Made by a program: the position numbers and the translations under genes
Assembly: GCA_035291605.1 (NCBI GenBank)
Contig: DATDRS010000482.1
Location: 1-13,570 of the forward strand
DNA: 13,570 bases
Origin: DATDRS01 sp035291605
GTDB lineage: Bacteria > Chloroflexota > Anaerolineae > Anaerolineales > UBA6663
Reading direction: 5' to 3'
In this document: positions 6,485 to 12,827 of the stretch, in pieces
Layout of the letters: each line of letters opens with the position of its first letter
Position numbering within the stretch: position 1 is the first letter of the stretch
Notes under the pieces: model-generated
The model's input: only the letters and a program-made list of their open reading frames with translations
The model's database searches: none
What the model was told of the DNA's origin: nothing

Positions 6485-7240
6485 ATGCCCATCCTCTCCG
6501 ACGCCCAAGAAGAAGCCATGCGCCTCATCGCCGAGGCTGCCGCACGGGGCCTCACCCTGCGCCTGCTCGGGGGATTGGCCGTGCGCATGCACTCGCCCAG
6601 CGCAACCCACCGCGTGCTCGCGCGCCAGTACCCCGACCTCGACTTCGCCTCCGCCGACAAGCGCGCCTACAAAATCGAAGCGCTGATGGCGGAGCTCGGC
6701 TACGAGCCACACAAGACGTTCAACCTGCTCAACGGCGACCACCGCCTGCTGTTTTTTGACCCGGCGCACGAGCGGCAGGTGGACATCTTCGTCGGCAAGT
6801 TTCACATGTGCCACACCATCCCGTTTTCCCTGCAGCGCTTCACGCTCGACCTGTTCACCCTGCCCCTGGCCGAGCTGCTCCTGACCAAGATGCAGATCGT
6901 GCAGATGAACGAGAAGGACGTGCGCGACCTGTGCGCCCTGCTGCTCGACCACCCGTTTGGCGAGGATGACACCGAGACAATCAACCTGCCCCACCTCGCC
7001 AAACTTTGCGCCGACGACTGGGGCCTGTGGAAAACAGTGAGTCTGAGCGTGCAAAAGGTGCGCGACTTCTCTGACGCTTACGAACTAGAGGGCGAGAAGA
7101 AGCTCACCCTCGTCGAGCGGCTCAACGTCCTGCGGGCGGCGCTGCACGAAACGCCAAAGAGCCTGAGATGGAAGGCGCGGGACGCCATTGGCGAGCGGGT
7201 GCAGTGGTACGAACTGCCGGAAGAGGTGAAGCGGGGGTGA
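6485..7240 (+). CDS. Nucleotidyltransferase-fold protein, AbiEii-like
   Basis: The 251-residue product has the pattern of nucleotidyltransferase superfamily proteins: LLGG (27-30), the two catalytic carboxylates in DLDF (D51, D53), and a third Asp in QVDIF (D100). The segment TKMQIVQMNEKDVRDL (134-149) resembles the Lys/Asp motifs of AbiEii toxins, which modify RNA or protein targets with nucleotides. The C-terminal third (about 170-251) is helical and not recognised. No AbiEi-like antitoxin lies next to it, so a housekeeping or orphan role is equally possible. I choose ATG at 6485. An in-frame ATG at 6437, overlapping the permease stop, would add 16 residues encoded by the 28-bp palindrome, which is unlikely to be coding. 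No clear Shine-Dalgarno sequence precedes 6485, so expression may be weak or leaderless-like. Confidence 0.68.
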   Translation: MPILSDAQEEAMRLIAEAAARGLTLRLLGGLAVRMHSPSATHRVLARQYPDLDFASADKRAYKIEALMAELGYEPHKTFNLLNGDHRLLFFDPAHERQVDIFVGKFHMCHTIPFSLQRFTLDLFTLPLAELLLTKMQIVQMNEKDVRDLCALLLDHPFGEDDTETINLPHLAKLCADDWGLWKTVSLSVQKVRDFSDAYELEGEKKLTLVERLNVLRAALHETPKSLRWKARDAIGERVQWYELPEEVKRG

Positions 7241-7248
7241 AGCATGCC

Positions 7249-7286
7249 GCCTATCGCATGTGGCCTATAGCGTATTGCGTATTCCG
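7249..7286. repeat. Short degenerate tandem repeat in the spacer 7241-7504
   Basis: GCCTATCGCATGTG, GCCTATAGCGTATT and GCGTATTCCG follow one another, giving an imperfect 14-bp tandem with an internal GCGTATT doublet. It begins 9 bases after the nucleotidyltransferase-like gene. The remainder of the 264-bp spacer holds no gene that I can recognise on either strand; a possible promoter lies near 7387. Confidence 0.5.
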
Positions 7287-7386
7287 TTTCACGGTCCAGT
7301 GACGGTCTGTCGCAACTGACGCCGCTCCCCATTTCCAAGCCTCGTCTTTCCCCCCAGGTGAGAACAGGGGCCTGACGATTTTGGGC

Positions 7387-7392
7387 TACAAT
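7387..7392 (+). promoter_or_regulatory. Possible -10 element for the YitT-family gene
   Basis: TACAAT (7387-7392) fits a -10 box and lies in the inverted arms GGGC (7383-7386) and GCCC (7394-7397). No good -35 is found 16-18 nt upstream, so an activator or another site may be needed. Transcription would start near 7399, about 105 nt before the ATG at 7505. Confidence 0.3.
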
Positions 7393-7504
7393 TGCCCGGC
7401 GTCGCCATGCGCGTGCGCCGCCAAATCGCCGCGCCGAAATAACATATACCGGCAGCTGCAGGTTACACGGGAATGTCACACCACAAGCGGAATACAAATC
7501 ATCT

Positions 7505-8401
7505 ATGACGCGAGCTATCGGGATAATCGCAAAAGGCCTGGCGCAGGATTGGCTGCTGCTGACCATCGGCGGAGTGCTGCTAGCCGTCAACGTGGATCTT
7601 TTTCTGGCCCCCTCCAAAATCGCCCCTGGAGGCGTTTCGGGCATGGCCATTATCCTCAATCATTTCACCGGCTGGCCCATCGGCGGCATGATGTTGGTGC
7701 TCAACCTGCCCTTGCTGCTGCTGGGTTTCCGCAACCTCGGGCGCTTTCAATTCCTGATCCGGACGCTGTACGTCGTCCTCCTCTACAATCTCGGCGCCGA
7801 TGTCTTGCGGCAGTGGTTACCGGCTTCCGGGGTCACCGCAGACCTCACCTTGAACGCCATCTACGGCGGGGTGCTCGGCGGGATCGGCACGGGCCTGGTT
7901 TACCGCGGGGGCGGCACCAGCGCCGGGACCGGCATCCTGGGCCGGGTGCTGCAGATCCGCACCGGCGTCCCGGTCAGCCAGGTGTACGTGCTCACCGATG
8001 GCGGCGTCATCCTGGCCGCCGGGCTGGCCTTCGGCTGGGAGCGGGCCTTGTATGCGATGGTCGCGCTGTTTGTGTGGGGGCTGACGGCCGATTACGTGCT
8101 GGAAGGCCCCAGCGTGGTACGCACGGCGTTCATCGTGACCGACCACGCCGATAAAGTCGCGCGAGCCGTGCTAGACCAACTTGGCCTGGGGGTGACCGCC
8201 TGGCCCGCTCAAGGCATGTTCACCGAAAGCTCGCACACGGTCCTGTTCTGCACCGTCAGCCGCCCGGAGGTCAACGCCCTGCAGGCGGTAGTGATTGAAG
8301 CCGACCCGCAGGCGTTTGTAGTGATCGCGCACGGCCACCAGGCCAGCGGCGGCGTCATCCGGCAGTCCACGCGAGGCAACGGTGCTCAGGAAGCCCTCTG
8401 A
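7505..8401 (+). CDS. YitT family membrane protein (DUF161 + DUF2179)
   Basis: The 298-residue product has the YitT layout: a membrane domain of 5-6 segments (about 15-33, 42-52, 60-75, 84-100, 118-134, 160-200) and a cytoplasmic C-terminal domain of the DUF2179 type (about 206-284). Family signatures seen are NVDLFLAPSKIAPGGVSG (29-46) and GGIGTGLVYRGGGTSAGTG (125-143). The C-terminal domain contains TAFIVTDHADKVARAVLDQL (207-226) and an HTVLFCTVSR strand. The family is widespread, of poorly known function, and often regarded as transport-related. ATG at 7505 has only a weak Shine-Dalgarno-like GCGGA further upstream than usual. The last 20 bases overlap the start of the PfkB-like gene, implying translational coupling and a shared function. 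Confidence 0.87.
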   Translation: MTRAIGIIAKGLAQDWLLLTIGGVLLAVNVDLFLAPSKIAPGGVSGMAIILNHFTGWPIGGMMLVLNLPLLLLGFRNLGRFQFLIRTLYVVLLYNLGADVLRQWLPASGVTADLTLNAIYGGVLGGIGTGLVYRGGGTSAGTGILGRVLQIRTGVPVSQVYVLTDGGVILAAGLAFGWERALYAMVALFVWGLTADYVLEGPSVVRTAFIVTDHADKVARAVLDQLGLGVTAWPAQGMFTESSHTVLFCTVSRPEVNALQAVVIEADPQAFVVIAHGHQASGGVIRQSTRGNGAQEAL

Positions 8402-9521
8402 AGAACCAGCGCGCGGGACCAAAGCCAAGGGCGCTCCCCGCGTAGGAAAACTGCTGCGCCGTTGGTCGCCGGCTCAGAACGAGGGCCTGGAGACGCTTTT
8501 GGAGAGCGAGCAGAAACTGCGCGAAGAGTTAGACAAGCGCACCGCGGAGGCCAAGACTAAACTCGTCGGCGCCCTGCGGGTCATTCAGCCTGTCAAAGCC
8601 GACATTGTGTGTTTTGGCATGGTGGTCCCGGCCGTGTTGCTCGTCGTAGACCAACTGCCCGAATACAACACGGGCGGCCTGGTCAAACAGGCCGCCGAGT
8701 TTATCTCCGACGACGCGGCCATCCTTGCCTGCCTGATGCGCGGCTGGAAGGTGCGAAGCGCATTGATTGGCACAACGCTCGGCAACGACATGCGCGGACG
8801 CGCCACCCGCCAAGAACTAAAGCGGTTGGGCGTGATCAACGATCTGCGCCTTTCGCAGGACATCACCACGTCCTACGAAGTCGTGGTCTCCGACCGGGCT
8901 GGCGCGCGCACCTATTTTTGGGAACGCAGTCCCGAGCTGCTCGCCACGCTCGACCTTGCCGACCTCTCGCTGATACGCGGCGCGAAATTGTTGTACGTGG
9001 ACTGGTACGACGGCGATCACGTCCTGCGCGCCGTGGATGAGGCGGCCAAACGCAAAGTCTCGGTGTTCCTCAACCTGGAGCACGGCCACCTCGACACCGG
9101 CATCCTCCAGCGGTACGCGACGCGCGCGAGAATTGTGCAGGCCGTGACCGACCCGGCCCAAAAAGAAGACCGCGACCCGGTCGAAGTGATTCACAAACTG
9201 CTGGACGCCGGAGCAGAAACCGCGATTGTCACGCTGGCCAGTGAGGGGTGCGTGGCCGCTCGGCGCACGACCGGCGAAATCATCCGCGCGGCCGCGCCCA
9301 AGATCGAAATGATTGACGCCAATGGCGCCGGCGCGACCTTCTCCGCGGGGATTGCCTATGGCCATCTCAAGCGCTGGTCACTCGAGGACTCAGTTCGGTT
9401 TGCCGTCGCCGCGGCGTCGCTGAAATGCACCGTCGTCGGGCCGCGCGCCTTTCCCGTCCCGGCTGTGAAGCGACTGGCAGATACACTCGCGGTGAAGCGG
9501 ATGCACATCACTCCACGATGA
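8382..9521 (+). CDS. PfkB/ribokinase-like protein lacking the catalytic Asp
   Basis: The 379-residue product has a charged helical N-terminal extension (about 30-64, coiled-coil-like) followed by a ribokinase-fold region (about 72-372). Family features are the central ALIGTTLGNDMRGRATRQEL (127-146), which matches the Gly/Asp region of PfkB sugar kinases, the VTLASEGCVA strand (283-292), and IDANGAGATFSAG (311-323), corresponding to signature 2 (DTxGAGDxF). In that motif the catalytic base Asp is Ala (A318). The N-terminal substrate signature GG-x-x-N is also missing; FISDDAAILA (108-117) stands there. Kinase activity is therefore doubtful and it may act as a binding or regulatory protein. GTG at 8382 is supported by GAGG (8373-8376) 5 nt upstream, and overlaps the YitT-family gene by 20 bases. 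The final 14 bases overlap the cupredoxin remnant on the other strand. Confidence 0.75.
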   Translation: MLRKPSEEPARGTKAKGAPRVGKLLRRWSPAQNEGLETLLESEQKLREELDKRTAEAKTKLVGALRVIQPVKADIVCFGMVVPAVLLVVDQLPEYNTGGLVKQAAEFISDDAAILACLMRGWKVRSALIGTTLGNDMRGRATRQELKRLGVINDLRLSQDITTSYEVVVSDRAGARTYFWERSPELLATLDLADLSLIRGAKLLYVDWYDGDHVLRAVDEAAKRKVSVFLNLEHGHLDTGILQRYATRARIVQAVTDPAQKEDRDPVEVIHKLLDAGAETAIVTLASEGCVAARRTTGEIIRAAAPKIEMIDANGAGATFSAGIAYGHLKRWSLEDSVRFAVAAASLKCTVVGPRAFPVPAVKRLADTLAVKRMHITPR

Positions 9522-9594
9522 CTCTCCCGCGCAGCATCGCCGTCTGGCCCTGAAAGCCGTGTTCGCCGGGCTGATCGGGCGTAAACTCCAGCGC
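9508..9594 (-). pseudogene. Remnant of a cupredoxin-domain protein, C-terminal end
   Basis: On the minus strand the frame ending with TGA at 9508-9510 reads ALEFTPDQPGEHGF followed by QGQTAMLRGRVIVE. This is the C-terminal pattern of small cupredoxin domains (EFTP...GE..F.C.M.MLRG.[LIV]IV). The Cys ligand position is Gly here and the residues after it have drifted, leaving only the Met and the RG-V-I-V end. Upstream on this strand the frame passes into the promoter of the GntR gene and has no resemblance to a cupredoxin, so the metal-binding N-terminal part is gone. It is read as a decayed gene end, trapped between the PfkB-like gene and the regulator. A chance resemblance cannot be excluded for 28 residues. 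Confidence 0.5.
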
Positions 9595-9649
9595 CGCTCT
9601 TCCCCCTCCGGGCATGTTTGGTCTTCCACGCGCGCTGCATTGGGCGATA

Positions 9650-9678
9650 TTGCTTTTCCCCTGCGTTAGTGGTATAGT
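9650..9678 (+). promoter_or_regulatory. Promoter of the GntR-corrinoid methyltransferase operon
   Basis: TTGCTT (9650-9655) and TATAGT (9673-9678) are separated by exactly 17 nt. The predicted start near 9685 lies within the operator at 9682-9699. This promoter also shows that the true start of the GntR gene must be downstream of about 9685, not at the in-frame ATG at 9614. Confidence 0.7.
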
Positions 9679-9681
9679 CCA

Positions 9682-9699
9682 AATTGGTATACACCAATT
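9682..9699. promoter_or_regulatory. GntR/HutC-type operator
   Basis: AATTGGT-ATAC-ACCAATT has perfect 7-bp arms around a 4-bp centre. Its core GTATACAC fits the HutC-subfamily pattern GT-N-TA-N-AC and resembles the TGGTCTAGACCA-like sites of NagR/DasR regulators. It covers the predicted +1 of the promoter in front of the HutC regulator gene, so autorepression is likely. A weaker related sequence, TGGTATAGTCCA (9670-9681), overlaps the -10 box and may be a second site. Confidence 0.68.
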
Positions 9700-9715
9700 A
9701 CAAGAGACTGTGGTT

Positions 9716-10480
9716 GTGCTCACGTTACCCTCGATTGAGCGCCCCGTCCGCCGGGCCGAAATAACGGCGCCGCTCTACAGCCAGATCGCCGACAACCTGC
9801 TCGACCAGATCGAGTCGGGCAAACTGGCGCCCGGCGACCGCCTGCCGCCCGAACGGGACCTGAGCCAGCAGCTGGGCGTGAACCGGCTGACGCTCCGGCG
9901 CGCCTTGCGGGTGCTGGAGAGCCAGGGGCTGCTCGTCCGCCGCCAGGGCGCGGGCACGTACATCGCCGAACCCAAGATCGAGCGGGAGGCTGGTCAACTC
10001 ATCTCCTTTACCAAAGGCATGACCCGGCGCGGCTATAAACCAGGCGCGAAAGTCATCCAGTGCGCCCAGCGCCCCGCCGAGGCTTCGGCGGCGCGCCACT
10101 TGAAATTAAGAGTGTCGGCCTTGGTGTATGACATCCACCGGCTGCGGCTGATCAACGGCGAGCCGGTGCTGCTGGAGCGGTACCTCATCCCGGCAGCGCG
10201 GTTCCCCGGCCTGGACAGACACAACCTGGCGCACCGGTCCATGTACGAAGTCCTGGAAAAAGAATATGGCGTGGCGGTGAGCCAGGCGCGGCAGACGCTG
10301 GAGCCGGTCGTCGCCGCAGAGTACGAGGCCGAGCTGCTGTGCGTCGAGCCGGGCGCGCCGCTGATGCTGGAGCGCCGCCTGTCGTTCGACCAAAGCGGCC
10401 GCCCCGTGGAGTACGGCAAAGACCTCTACCGGGGAGACCGTTTTCGGTTTGTCACCGACATGGCATCTCTGGATTTATGA
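9716..10480 (+). CDS. GntR family transcriptional regulator, HutC subfamily
   Basis: From GTG at 9716 the product is 254 residues. A GntR winged helix-turn-helix occupies about 18-85 (PLYSQIADNLLDQIESG, then PGDRLPPERDLSQQLGVNR, then GLLVRRQGAGTYIA). A UTRA effector-binding domain follows (about 98-248), with VYDIHRLRLINGEPVLLERY and the C-terminal EYGKDLYRGDRFRF typical of HutC/NagR-type regulators. Such proteins bind a small ligand (sugar phosphate, amino acid, fatty acid and others) and release DNA. GTG at 9716 is chosen because AAGAG lies 9 nt upstream and the promoter ends at 9678; GTG at 9710 is an alternative. It heads the operon: the MttB-like gene begins 33 nt after its stop. The operator at 9682-9699 suggests autoregulation and control of the corrinoid methyltransferase genes. 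Confidence 0.87.
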   Translation: MLTLPSIERPVRRAEITAPLYSQIADNLLDQIESGKLAPGDRLPPERDLSQQLGVNRLTLRRALRVLESQGLLVRRQGAGTYIAEPKIEREAGQLISFTKGMTRRGYKPGAKVIQCAQRPAEASAARHLKLRVSALVYDIHRLRLINGEPVLLERYLIPAARFPGLDRHNLAHRSMYEVLEKEYGVAVSQARQTLEPVVAAEYEAELLCVEPGAPLMLERRLSFDQSGRPVEYGKDLYRGDRFRFVTDMASLDL

Positions 10481-10513
10481 GATGGGGCCATCTACACACA
10501 GAAAGGCAGCCGC

Positions 10514-12001
10514 ATGATTTTCAACTGGGCCACCCTCCTCGCACCCGCGCAGGTGGAGCGCATTCACGACGCCTCGCTCGAAATCCTTGAGAACGTCGGC
10601 CTGCTCGTGCGCAACGAAAGGGCGCGCAGCTATTTCGCCAGACACGGCTGCCAGGTGGACGCGGAGACGGAGGTCGTCAAGTTTCCGCGCGCCATTGTCG
10701 AGGAGTGCCGCCAAGCCTATCCGCCCAAATTCACTTTTCATGGCCGCGAGCCGCAGTACGACCGGACGCTGCCTGACGACGCCCCAGTGATCGTCACGGC
10801 CAGTTCCGCGCCGAATTTGATTGACCCGGCGACGGGCGAGGAACGCCGGTCCTATTCGGACGACATCGCCCGCATCGCCCGGCTGATCCACGAACTCCCC
10901 GGCTACGACGTGTTCTCCATCTCGACCCTGGCGGAGGACGCGCCCCTCGACCAGTATTCGATTACCCGCCTCTACCCCACCGTCAAAAACTGCCTCAAAC
11001 CTATCCGCTGCAGCGCCCTCAACCATGAGGACGCGGACGCGATTCTGAAGCTCGGCGCGATCATTGCCGGGAGTGAAGACGCCTACCGCGCGCGCCCCTT
11101 CTTCACCCACCACTACTGCCCGGTGGTCTCACCGCTGGCGATGGACTTTGACTCGACCGAGATGCTGATGTACTTCACGGAGAAGGGCTTTCCCAATTTC
11201 GGCAGCATCGTCCCGAACGCGGGCATGTCCTCGCCGCTGACCTTGCTCGGCACGCTGGCGCAGGGCAACGCCGAGTTCCTGGCGTGGTCGGCGCTTCAGC
11301 AAATGATCCGCCCCGGCACGCCGCTCGTCTACAGCTTCCTCTCCACCGTGGCCGACATGCGGCGCGGGGCTTACGCGCCGGGCGGCATCGAATGCGCGAT
11401 GCTCAGCATAGGTCATGCGCAGATGGCGCGCTTCTACAACGTCCCCAATGGCGGCTACATCGGGCAGACCAACGCCAAGATCAACGACGCGCAGTCGGGT
11501 TTCGAGACCGGGATGGGCGCGCTCGCCGGCCTGCTCGGCGGGATGCACATGCTCAACATGGGCGGCCTGCTCGACGCGCTGATGTGCTTCGACTTCGCCA
11601 AGGCGGCCATTGACGACGAGATCGCCCTGATGCTCAAGCGCACCCAGCGCGGCTACGAGTTCAGCGAGGAAAACCTCTCGCTCGACGTGATCGCCGAGAC
11701 CAGGCCGAGCGGCACGTTCCTCGACAAGCCGCAGACGTACGAGCTGATGAAGACCACCGGCTTCCTGCCGGAGATCGCCGACCGCGACCCGCGCAACCGC
11801 TGGACGAAGCGCGGCGCGTTGGACACGCAAGCCCGCGCGATGAACCGCGTGCGCGAAATCCTCACCGGCAATTACCCCTCCTTCATCTCGCCCGACGTGG
11901 ACGCGAAGATCCGCGCGGAATTCGAGGGCCTGGGGAGCGGAGAGTTGTCCGCGCCGGAGGCGTGGACAGAGGCAGCCCAGCCGGCAGCAGTGGCCGCCTG
12001 A
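10514..12001 (+). CDS. MttB-superfamily corrinoid-dependent amine methyltransferase (non-pyrrolysine)
   Basis: The 495-residue product matches the trimethylamine methyltransferase (MttB) superfamily in length and in motifs such as YPTVKNCLKPIRCSALN (154-170), PNAGMSSPLTLLG (234-246), GAYAPGGIECAML (285-297) and GGLLDALMCFDFAKA (350-364). It has no in-frame amber codon, so it is of the non-pyrrolysine type. Characterised non-pyrrolysine members demethylate quaternary amines such as glycine betaine (MtgB), proline betaine, carnitine or gamma-butyrobetaine, passing the methyl group to a corrinoid protein. Which substrate applies here is unknown. ATG at 10514 follows AAGG at 7 nt spacing. It is cotranscribed with the upstream regulator, and the partner corrinoid protein and methyltransferase lie downstream, so the whole demethylation unit is together. 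The last about 25 residues, Ala-rich, are a poorly conserved tail. Confidence 0.88.
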   Translation: MIFNWATLLAPAQVERIHDASLEILENVGLLVRNERARSYFARHGCQVDAETEVVKFPRAIVEECRQAYPPKFTFHGREPQYDRTLPDDAPVIVTASSAPNLIDPATGEERRSYSDDIARIARLIHELPGYDVFSISTLAEDAPLDQYSITRLYPTVKNCLKPIRCSALNHEDADAILKLGAIIAGSEDAYRARPFFTHHYCPVVSPLAMDFDSTEMLMYFTEKGFPNFGSIVPNAGMSSPLTLLGTLAQGNAEFLAWSALQQMIRPGTPLVYSFLSTVADMRRGAYAPGGIECAMLSIGHAQMARFYNVPNGGYIGQTNAKINDAQSGFETGMGALAGLLGGMHMLNMGGLLDALMCFDFAKAAIDDEIALMLKRTQRGYEFSEENLSLDVIAETRPSGTFLDKPQTYELMKTTGFLPEIADRDPRNRWTKRGALDTQARAMNRVREILTGNYPSFISPDVDAKIRAEFEGLGSGELSAPEAWTEAAQPAAVAA

Positions 12002-12010
12002 GCAAGTCGC

Positions 12011-12030
12011 GGCGGCTTCAGCCGCTTTTT
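12011..12030 (+). terminator. Small terminator-like hairpin inside the corrinoid operon
   Basis: GCGGC (12012-12016), loop TTCA, GCCGC (12021-12025), then TTTTT (12026-12030). A G-T pair can lengthen the stem. It lies 9 nt past the MttB-like stop codon, before the corrinoid protein gene. It could act as a partial terminator, giving more methyltransferase than corrinoid mRNA, or be part of a dispersed repeat together with the next hairpin. Confidence 0.55.
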
Positions 12031-12036
12031 CTGCCA

Positions 12037-12050
12037 ACGACTGGAGTCGT
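12037..12050. repeat. ACGACT palindrome in the mttB-corrinoid spacer
   Basis: ACGACT-GG-AGTCGT is a perfect 6-bp inverted repeat, and the ACGACTG word recurs at 12067-12073. With the GCGGC hairpin just upstream, it resembles the paired palindromes of dispersed intergenic repeats in high-GC bacteria. The remainder of the 104-bp spacer has no evident promoter; the corrinoid gene's ribosome-binding site AGGAGA is at 12095-12100. Confidence 0.5.
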
Positions 12051-12105
12051 CACGACAGGTTTGCAAACGACTGTTCTCAACCGGACATAGACACAGGAGA
12101 TTTGT

Positions 12106-12825
12106 ATGTCACGCGAAGACATCTTACAGGGCTTGTTTGACAACACGGTGCTCGGCAAGGTGGGCGAGGTCACGGCCCTGACGCAGAAAGGCTTGGAGGA
12201 GCAACTTGAGCCGGTGGATATGCTGTACCAGGCGCTGCTGCCGGCCCTGCAGGAAGTCGGCCGCCGGTTTGAAGTCGGCGACTTTTTCGTGCCGGAGATG
12301 CTCATGTCGGCCAAGGCCATGCAGGGCGCGCTGGTGATCCTGCGCCCGCTGCTGGCGGCCAAAGGCGAGAAGACGGTCGGCAAAGTCGTGATGGGCACGG
12401 TCAAGGGCGACGTGCACGACATCGGCAAGAACCTGTGCAACATCATGCTCGAAGGCGCAGGTTTTGAAGTGGTTGACCTGGGCGTGAACACCAGCCCCGA
12501 AAAGTTCGTGGACGCCGTGCAGAAGCACCAGCCGGAGGTCATCGGTTTCTCGGCCTTCCTTACGACCACGATGCCCATGTTCAAGGTCAATATCGAGGCG
12601 CTCAAGAAAGCCGGGCTGCGTGACAAGGTCAAGGTGATGGTGGGCGGCGCGCCCGTGACGGCGCACTACGCCGAACTCGCCGGAGCGGATGTATACTGTC
12701 CCGACGCCAGCACGACCGCGCGCAAAGCCAAAGAGCTCGTCGGCGCGGCGGGCGAGGCCCCCGGCGGGGCGCTCGCCGAAGCGGTCAACGCCGTCGAGGC
12801 GATGATCGCCAAAGCAGAAGAATAG
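12106..12825 (+). CDS. Methyltransferase cognate corrinoid protein (MtbC/MtgC-like)
   Basis: The 239-residue product has an N-terminal helical cap domain (about 1-88) with VGRRFEVGDFFVPEMLMSA (51-69), then a cobalamin-binding Rossmann-like domain (about 91-213). The B12 signature is complete: GDVHDIGKN (101-109) with His104 as the lower Co ligand, SAFLTTTM (149-156) and GGAPVT (180-185). It shuttles the methyl group from the MttB-like enzyme to the pterin-binding methyltransferase. The C-terminus (about 214-239) is an Ala-rich helical tail. ATG at 12106 has AGGAGA at 5 nt spacing. The next gene starts 2 nt after its stop. Reactivation of oxidised cobalamin would need a RamA-type protein, which is not in the window. 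Confidence 0.93.
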   Translation: MSREDILQGLFDNTVLGKVGEVTALTQKGLEEQLEPVDMLYQALLPALQEVGRRFEVGDFFVPEMLMSAKAMQGALVILRPLLAAKGEKTVGKVVMGTVKGDVHDIGKNLCNIMLEGAGFEVVDLGVNTSPEKFVDAVQKHQPEVIGFSAFLTTTMPMFKVNIEALKKAGLRDKVKVMVGGAPVTAHYAELAGADVYCPDASTTARKAKELVGAAGEAPGGALAEAVNAVEAMIAKAEE

Positions 12826-12827
12826 GC

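Noticed and set aside
7381..8154. 257-residue plus-strand frame overlapping the YitT-family gene
   Set aside because: The YitT frame has full family motifs; this frame is Arg/Gly/His-rich without motifs and is an out-of-frame shadow.
9614..9715. Longer start (ATG 9614) for the GntR regulator
   Set aside because: The promoter and operator at 9650-9699 lie inside this extension, and the added residues do not resemble a GntR N-terminus.
10514..12001. Pyrrolysine-containing trimethylamine methyltransferase
   Set aside because: The reading frame is continuous without an in-frame amber codon, and no pyrrolysine genes are seen.
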